Below, in pieces: positions 58,875 to 64,000 of a stretch of DNA of 64,000 nucleotides. A program made the position numbers and the translations under genes. The stretch is from positions 12,152-76,151 of the forward strand of contig NZ_JAVWJB010000008.1 in NCBI RefSeq assembly GCF_036639235.1, read 5' to 3'. Every line of letters begins with the position of its first letter. Position 1 is the stretch's first letter. The stretch comes from Clostridium_AB sp036639235. Its GTDB lineage: Bacteria; Bacillota; Clostridia; Clostridiales; Caloramatoraceae. The notes below the pieces were generated by a model that saw only the letters and a list, made by a program, of their open reading frames with translations, made no database searches and was not told the DNA's origin.

Positions 58875-61511
58875 TTATTTAATCATATCTGTAATAATTT
58901 GCTTAGCTGTAACTAATGCTTCATCTACCTTAGTTACGTCCTTACCACCTGCTTGGGCCATGTCTGGTCTTCCACCACCGCCTCCACCTGTGATTTTAGC
59001 TATTTCCTTCACTATGTTACCTGCATGAACTCCCTCTGATACAGCATCCTTACTTGCCATAGCAAGAAGCATAACCTTATCTCCCTTAGTACTTGCAAGT
59101 ACAATAGCTGACTTACCAAGCTTATCACGAAGATTATCTCCAAGATCTCTAAGTGCATTAGCATCTAGTTCTACCTTACTAGTAATAACCTTAACACCCT
59201 TAATTTCCTCAGCACCTTCAAGAATATCTCCAGCAGCTCCCTTTGCCATTTCAGCCTTAAGAGCTTCAATTTCCTTATCCTTTTCCTTAAGTTCTGCCAT
59301 AACAGTTTCAGCCTTTTTAGCTACTTCCTTAGCATTTGCCTTAAGTGACTTTGCAACGTCCTTTAGTGTTGATTCTAGTGACTCTACATATTCAAATGAA
59401 GCCTTACCTGTAACTGCTTCAATTCTTCTAACTCCAGCTGCTACACCATTTTCTGATATTATCTTAAACATACCAATTGATGATGTATTCTTAACATGGC
59501 ATCCACCACAAAGTTCTATACTATAGTCTCCAGCTGATACTACTCTTACAACATCACCGTACTTCTCACCGAATAGTGCAGTTGCTCCCATTTTTCTAGC
59601 CTCATCAATTGAAGTTTCAACAGTTTGAACTTCTACTGAATCCATAATCTTATTGTTAACAATTGATTCAATCTTCTTAATGTCCTCATGTGATACACCT
59701 TCAAAATGAGTAAAGTCAAATCTTAGTCTATCTGCTTCAACAAGTGAACCTGCCTGTGCAACATGATCTCCAAGTACCATCTTAAGTGCCTTGTGTAGAA
59801 GGTGAGTTGCAGTATGGTTTCTAGCAATATCTTGTCTAATTGAGTTATCAACTATTGTTTTAACAGTATCCTGAGCCTTTAAAGTTCCCTCTACTACCTT
59901 AACGATGTGGATTACCTTACCATTTGGAGTCTTCTTACAATCAACAACCTCAAGCTTAGCACTATCTGATGTAATAAGTCCTGAGTCTCCGATTTGTCCT
60001 CCCATCTCAGCATAGAAAGTTGTGTTATCAAGAATAACAGTTCCTTCCTCAGATGTAGTAATTGAATCAACAACTTCTCCATCCTTAACAATAACAACTA
60101 CCTTACCAGTGTCTTCAAGATTAACATATCCATTAAATTCAGTTGAAATATCAGCTGAAAGTGTTGAGTATATATCTTGTTCTGCACCCATGTAGTTTGA
60201 TTCTCCCCTAGCATTTCTAGCTCTTTCTCTTTGGCTAGTCATTTCTCTTTCGAATGCATCCATATCTACTGAGAACTTATTTTCTTCAAGAATTTCTAGA
60301 GTAAGTTCTACTGGGAATCCATAAGTGTCATAAAGCTTAAATGCCTTTTCTCCTGAAAGAACAGTTTCACCGTTTTCTTTCATTTCTTTAATATATTCAT
60401 CAAGGATACTAATTCCCTGTTCTATAGTCTCTTCAAATCTTTCTTCTTCAAGTTTAAGAACCTTCTTAATGTAGTCCTTCTTCTCAACAAGTTCAGGATA
60501 TCCACCCTTAGCTCCTTCGATTACTACATCACACAGGTTATATAGGAATGAATCCTTAACTCCAAGAAGCTTACCATGTCTAGCAGCACGTCTTAGAAGT
60601 CTTCTTAATACATATCCTCTTCCTTCATTTGATGGAATAACCCCATCACATACCATAAATGTAACACTTCTAATATGGTCTGTAATAAGTCTTAGTGATA
60701 TATCAACATTCTTATCCTTTTTGTATTCTTTACCTGAAATTTTGCAAATCTCGTTAAGAATATCCCTCATAGTATCAATCTCAAATATGTTGTCAACACC
60801 CTGCATGATTGTTGCAATTCTTTCAAGACCCATACCTGTATCTATGTTCTTCTTAGCAAGTTCGTTATAGTTTCCGTTTTCGTCCTTATCGAACTGAGTA
60901 AATACTAGATTCCAGAACTCTACTACTCTGTCTGCATCAGCTGCTGCTAAGAATTCATCAACAGTAGTTATACCTCCATCTCCTCTATCGAAGTGGATTT
61001 CTGTACAAGGTCCACATGGTCCTTGACCGATTTCCCAGAAGTTATCTTCCTTACCTAGTCTGAAAATTCTCTTAGGGTCTACATCTGTAAGTGAAGTCCA
61101 AAGCTCAAATGCCTCATCATCATCTTGATATATAGTTACATATAGCTTATCCTTTGGAATTTCTAGAACTCCAGTTACAAACTCCCAAGCCCATGGAATT
61201 GACTCCTTCTTAAAGTAGTCTCCAAATGAGAAGTTACCAAGCATTTCAAAGAATGTACCGTGTCTTGATGTTTTACCAACATTTTCGATATCACCAGTTC
61301 TAATACATTTTTGACATGTTGTTATTCTGTTTCTTGGTGGAATTTCCTGTCCAGTAAAATAAGTCTTAAGTGGAGCCATACCTGCATTAATAAGCAGAAG
61401 ACTCTTATCATTTTGAGGAACAAGTGGAGCACTAGCTAGTCTTAAATGCTCTTTTCCCTCAAAAAATGATAAATACATTTCTCTTAGTTCATTTGCGCCA
61501 TAGTATTTCAT
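58875..61511 (-). CDS. alaS: Alanyl-tRNA synthetase
   Basis: Charges tRNA-Ala. Class II core (1-270) with the dimer-like GNFSFGDYFKKE and motif-type EIHFDRGD, editing domain with HTATHLLHKAL (HxxxH) and CGGCHVKNTSSIG (Cys and His), and the C-Ala domain (about 720-878) with the terminal GGGGGGRPDMAQAGG. 878 aa, normal. ATG at 61511 after AAGGAGG. Controlled by the T-box leader at 61536-61783. Confidence 0.97.
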   Translation of the reverse strand: MKYYGANELREMYLSFFEGKEHLRLASAPLVPQNDKSLLLINAGMAPLKTYFTGQEIPPRNRITTCQKCIRTGDIENVGKTSRHGTFFEMLGNFSFGDYFKKESIPWAWEFVTGVLEIPKDKLYVTIYQDDDEAFELWTSLTDVDPKRIFRLGKEDNFWEIGQGPCGPCTEIHFDRGDGGITTVDEFLAAADADRVVEFWNLVFTQFDKDENGNYNELAKKNIDTGMGLERIATIMQGVDNIFEIDTMRDILNEICKISGKEYKKDKNVDISLRLITDHIRSVTFMVCDGVIPSNEGRGYVLRRLLRRAARHGKLLGVKDSFLYNLCDVVIEGAKGGYPELVEKKDYIKKVLKLEEERFEETIEQGISILDEYIKEMKENGETVLSGEKAFKLYDTYGFPVELTLEILEENKFSVDMDAFEREMTSQRERARNARGESNYMGAEQDIYSTLSADISTEFNGYVNLEDTGKVVVIVKDGEVVDSITTSEEGTVILDNTTFYAEMGGQIGDSGLITSDSAKLEVVDCKKTPNGKVIHIVKVVEGTLKAQDTVKTIVDNSIRQDIARNHTATHLLHKALKMVLGDHVAQAGSLVEADRLRFDFTHFEGVSHEDIKKIESIVNNKIMDSVEVQTVETSIDEARKMGATALFGEKYGDVVRVVSAGDYSIELCGGCHVKNTSSIGMFKIISENGVAAGVRRIEAVTGKASFEYVESLESTLKDVAKSLKANAKEVAKKAETVMAELKEKDKEIEALKAEMAKGAAGDILEGAEEIKGVKVITSKVELDANALRDLGDNLRDKLGKSAIVLASTKGDKVMLLAMASKDAVSEGVHAGNIVKEIAKITGGGGGGRPDMAQAGGKDVTKVDEALVTAKQIITDMIK

Positions 61512-61535
61512 TTTATTTCCTCCTTAATTATATAT

Positions 61536-61783
61536 AAATACAAAAAAGCCCCATCCCTATTAAAAAATAGGGACGAAGCTATAAATCTCCGCGGTACCAC
61601 CCTGGTTACCATAAAGGTCACTCACTAAATATAACGGTTTAACCGTTTCTGCCTACTTAGGTTCAGCAGAAAAACTCAAGGACTGCTTCTATAGCTATCT
61701 GTAAAGATTCCCACCTACCATCTTCTCTCTGAAACAAGATAATTCTATATACTACTTCCTATCAAAGTATTACAATATTAACT
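61536..61783 (-). promoter_or_regulatory. T-box leader (tRNA-Ala sensing) for alaS
   Basis: On the minus strand the T-box AGGGTGGTACCGCGG (61588-61602) is exact. After it lies the terminator hairpin (61547-61580, arms GTCCCTAT / ATAGGGAT, then TTTTTT). Upstream, AGAGAGAAGATGG and GGTGGG segments belong to stem I. Candidate specifier codons are GCA at 61684-61686 (in GAAGCAG) or GCT at 61693-61695, both alanine. Uncharged tRNA-Ala would stabilise the antiterminator and allow alaS transcription. Confidence 0.92.
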
Positions 61784-61789
61784 TCGTAA

Positions 61790-61818
61790 ATTATACAAAA
61801 TTGAGTGTTAAAAGTCAA
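61790..61818 (-). promoter_or_regulatory. Sigma-A promoter of the alaS T-box leader
   Basis: Minus strand TTGACT (61813-61818), 17-nt spacer, TATAAT (61790-61795). The predicted start near 61783 gives a leader of about 270 nt. Confidence 0.75.
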
Positions 61819-61867
61819 TTCATATATTTATCTAGTGGTGACTATATTATTGAAAATATTCTCATGA

Positions 61868-62875
61868 TTAATACATGTTTCTAACAATATATCTATAACT
61901 TATTTTAATAGTTGCAGCTATAGGAACTGAAAGTATCATTCCTATACCTCCAAAGAAGTGACCTCCAACTAATAGAACAACCATAACCTCAACAGGATGC
62001 ATACCTGTACAATCACTTACAATCTTCGGCGCAACTATATTAGCTTCTATTTGTTGAATTATAAAAAATGCAATACTAACCATTATAACCTGATCAAATG
62101 ACTGGGTTAATGCAAGTATTAATGCTGGAATATACCCAAGAAGAGGTCCAAAATAAGGTATGAAATTCGCAACAGCATTAGCTATAGCAATCACTAGTGG
62201 GTACTTAATACCTATAAACAATAAGGCCATAAATGTAAGTACGAAAACAAGTAGAGATAAAATAACCTGACTTACAAAATATCCTTGAATAACCCTATTA
62301 ATATGTCCTGCAAGTTCTATAGACTTCTCCCTATATCTAAGTGGAATAAAAAACTTAGTCTTCTTAAGGAAGAATCTCTTATCAGATAGAAAGTAATATA
62401 TAAAAATTGGAGCAAGGAAATATGTAGGCAGATCCATTGCAAGTCTAAATATATCCTCAAATAGTCCATTTAAGGAACTTGATACACTATCCTGTATCTT
62501 AACTACAGTTGTATCAATAACCTGTCTTAGATACTGTGGTAGCCCTTCGTAACCTATAATACCCATTAGCTTATCTATTAAATTATCAAAGGTATGGAAG
62601 TTATCAAGTATACCCATAAGTTCCCTAATAATGCCAGGAACAATATATACACATACAAAAACTAATGCTATTAATACACCTATAACCACAATCAGTGAGG
62701 CTAGCCACCTTTTAATGTTATGGTTCTCTAGTTTATTAACAACTGGCATAAGTATGTATGATAATACAATAGATAAAAGAATAGGATAGAACACATTTCT
62801 TGATAGGAAAATAAGAGCTATAAAAAACAATGTAATAAGAATAGCTATTATCTTTCTAATGGTTATATCCTTCAT
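61868..62875 (-). CDS. AI-2E transporter family permease
   Basis: 335-residue membrane protein of the AI-2E/UPF0118 family, with about seven or eight membrane segments. Typical motifs are ANAVANFIPYFGPLLGYIPA and ANIVAPKIVSDCTGMHPVEVMVVLLVGG. Members export diverse ions (Na+/Li+ in some) or quorum signals; substrate here is unknown. Its ATG overlaps the previous stop by 4 nt. Confidence 0.88.
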   Translation of the reverse strand: MKDITIRKIIAILITLFFIALIFLSRNVFYPILLSIVLSYILMPVVNKLENHNIKRWLASLIVVIGVLIALVFVCVYIVPGIIRELMGILDNFHTFDNLIDKLMGIIGYEGLPQYLRQVIDTTVVKIQDSVSSSLNGLFEDIFRLAMDLPTYFLAPIFIYYFLSDKRFFLKKTKFFIPLRYREKSIELAGHINRVIQGYFVSQVILSLLVFVLTFMALLFIGIKYPLVIAIANAVANFIPYFGPLLGYIPALILALTQSFDQVIMVSIAFFIIQQIEANIVAPKIVSDCTGMHPVEVMVVLLVGGHFFGGIGMILSVPIAATIKISYRYIVRNMY

Positions 62876-63396
62876 CTTATCACCTGTTCAAAGTCTTTAC
62901 TAAAGGATATTTCACATATCATCTCTATACTGCTCTTAGGAGCTATAAGACTATCCTTTCGAATTATGAATCCCTCATTAACTAGCATAACCTTCTTCCC
63001 TCTTATAAGATCATCATAAAACCCTCTCTTGCAAATAACAGCCTTAATACTTCCCTTAGAAGGGTCAAAAACAACATCCTCAACCTCTCCTAAAAGCACT
63101 CCATCACCATCTAATATATCTCTTCCTATAACACCCTCTAATGAATAACAAAGGGCCCTAGATAACTTACGTCGCCTCATCTTAAATGGCCTTTCAGATA
63201 GAATTATTCTATCCTTCATAAAAACCACATTCTTAAATGGTGCAATATAAAGGGAAGGAAACAACCTACCATTGGAAATAATAATAGACCTAATAGACTT
63301 ACTCTTAAAGTCTACTATTCCATTATCTATAAACCCAATACATCTATTGTCACTTGTATATATATCCTTACCATGCAGATCTAAGTATTTGAGCAT
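62872..63396 (-). CDS. PRC-barrel domain protein
   Basis: 174 aa from ATG at 63396 (after GGGGG, 7 nt). Two PRC-barrel-like halves are visible: residues 1-80 (VDFKSKSIRSIIISNGR) and 90-165 (GRDILDGDGVLLGEVEDVVFDPSKGSIKAVICKRG). Such proteins bind RNA or membranes; no function can be assigned. It sits between iscU and the permease, a common arrangement in Clostridia. Confidence 0.82.
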   Translation of the reverse strand: MLKYLDLHGKDIYTSDNRCIGFIDNGIVDFKSKSIRSIIISNGRLFPSLYIAPFKNVVFMKDRIILSERPFKMRRRKLSRALCYSLEGVIGRDILDGDGVLLGEVEDVVFDPSKGSIKAVICKRGFYDDLIRGKKVMLVNEGFIIRKDSLIAPKSSIEMICEISFSKDFEQVIR

Positions 63397-63474
63397 AAAA
63401 AAGCCCCCTTTAGCCATATATACATTAGTATTGTACTAATGGAGGATTTTTACTCAAAAGAATTTTAATATATT

Positions 63475-63511
63475 AAAAAAATAAAAAGATAGGTAATAAT
63501 AACCTATCTTT
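63475..63511 (-). terminator. Terminator after iscU
   Basis: Stem AAAGATAGGT / ACCTATCTTT (63485-63511) with a 7-nt loop, followed by a T-rich tract on the minus strand, 14 nt after the stop. Confidence 0.8.
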
Positions 63512-63524
63512 CTTTAAATGTATT

Positions 63525-63974
63525 TTATTCTTCATCATCATGGTGGTGATGGTGATGATCTGAACAACATCCCCCACCTGTATTAAATCTGTCTTCTAGT
63601 GGGTCAAGACCCTTCTTAACTCTGTAGTCGTTAATTGCCTTATGAATAGCCTCTTCAGCAAGAACTGAACAGTGCATCTTAACTGGTGGAAGGCCCTTAA
63701 GTTCTTCTGCAACCTTCTTGTTAGTAATTTCCCAAGCCTCATCAAGAGTCTTACCCTTAATAAGCTCAGTTGCCATACTACTTGATGCTATAGCTGCACC
63801 ACATCCAAATGTCTTAAACTTAACATCTTTAATTATATCATCCTCTACATCTAGGTAGATTCTCATAATATCTCCACACTTAGGATTTCCAACTTCTCCA
63901 ATTCCACTTGCATCCTCAATCTCTCCAACGTTTTGTGGGTTCATGAAATGCTCCATAACTTTATCTGAATACAT
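63525..63974 (-). CDS. iscU: Fe-S scaffold protein IscU/NifU-type with Cys-Cys-His6 tail
   Basis: Scaffold on which Fe-S clusters are built. Cluster ligands C33 (GNPKCGD, with Asp35), C58 (FGCGAAIASSS) and C102 (KMHCSVLAEEA) are present. After the usual end (about residue 130) there is a tail: three Gly, C136-C137, then six His (140-145) and acidic residues. The tail suggests extra metal binding. Follows a probable iscS and precedes the PRC protein. ATG at 63974. Confidence 0.92.
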   Translation of the reverse strand: MYSDKVMEHFMNPQNVGEIEDASGIGEVGNPKCGDIMRIYLDVEDDIIKDVKFKTFGCGAAIASSSMATELIKGKTLDEAWEITNKKVAEELKGLPPVKMHCSVLAEEAIHKAINDYRVKKGLDPLEDRFNTGGGCCSDHHHHHHDDEE

Positions 63975-63976
63975 AA

Positions 63977-64000
63977 TTACTTAACCTCCTCCATTGCCTT
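63977..64000 (-). CDS. 3' end of probable cysteine desulfurase iscS (cut by window edge)
   Basis: Only the last seven codons and stop (KAMEEVK) are in the window. The call rests on position: the desulfurase that feeds IscU is normally the gene before it. No motif can be seen in this fragment. Confidence 0.3.
   Translation of the reverse strand, partial: KAMEEVK

Noticed and set aside
59912..60097. 61-aa minus-strand frame inside alaS
   Set aside because: Alternative frame of alaS; Leu-rich by chance.
1..64000. CRISPR arrays, prophage, insertion sequences, tRNA or rRNA genes
   Set aside because: I saw no direct repeats with regular spacers, transposase or phage genes, and no tRNA-like or rRNA sequences; xerD here is the housekeeping recombinase.

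Overview
The window looks like chromosomal DNA of a spore-forming, anaerobic, low-GC Firmicute of the class Clostridia. The DNA is AT-rich. It carries a near-continuous set of core sporulation genes (spo0A, spoIVB, spoIIM, spoIIIAA to spoIIIAH, sigK), a desulfoferrodoxin, Feo iron uptake, and the Firmicute xerD-deoB-pnp, recN-argR-nadK and alaS-ireB-ruvX gene orders. I cannot name the species. Almost every gene is on the minus strand, so the operons read from high to low coordinates; only three genes and one small RNA candidate are on the plus strand.

Layout from the left edge: purine nucleoside phosphorylase (cut by the edge), deoB, xerD, a small membrane protein, spoIIM and a Nudix hydrolase (1-4.1 kb); spo0A and spoIVB (4.3-6.5 kb); recN, argR, nadK, tlyA, dxs, an OapA-type membrane protein, a large structured RNA matching OLE RNA in position and size, ispA, xseB, xseA and folD (6.7-17 kb); a TsaD-like paralog, nusB and asp23 (17.1-19 kb); spoIIIAH to AA (19.1-24.2 kb); a Cys-rich zinc-ribbon protein, efp, pepQ, aroQ and aroK (24.3-27.5 kb); a type IV pilus or pseudopilus cluster followed by aroE (27.6-34.9 kb); an ABC transporter pair, sigK and rlmL (35-38.4 kb); a plus-strand aminotransferase and tspO; dfx; pabC-pabB-pabA; a plus-strand GerMN lipoprotein with a small-RNA candidate before it; udk, a U32 protein, trmR, mltG and typA (44.6-50.2 kb); a degenerate M48-like membrane protein and RNase J (50.3-53.9 kb); fur, a Cys-rich microprotein, feoB and feoA; sfsA; DUF1292, ruvX, ireB and alaS with a T-box leader; an AI-2E permease, a PRC-barrel protein and iscU, with the last codons of a probable iscS at the right edge.

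The most notable item is the OLE ribonucleoprotein locus. A 587-nt GC-richer non-coding stretch at 13086-13672 is closed by a perfect 11-bp terminal pairing. A sigma-A-like promoter is placed to start transcription at the 5' strand of that pairing. The RNA lies between ispA and the oapA-like gene in the order known for OLE loci. Other points of interest are a pilin-like gene that seems to start at CTG and lacks Glu5, a minor-pilin order resembling GspH-I-J-K, an M48-family homolog that has lost its HExxH site, a 54-residue cysteine-rich gene after feoB, an independent small-RNA candidate at 43441-43521, and Spo0A, sigma-H, Fur, PerR and T-box control sites.
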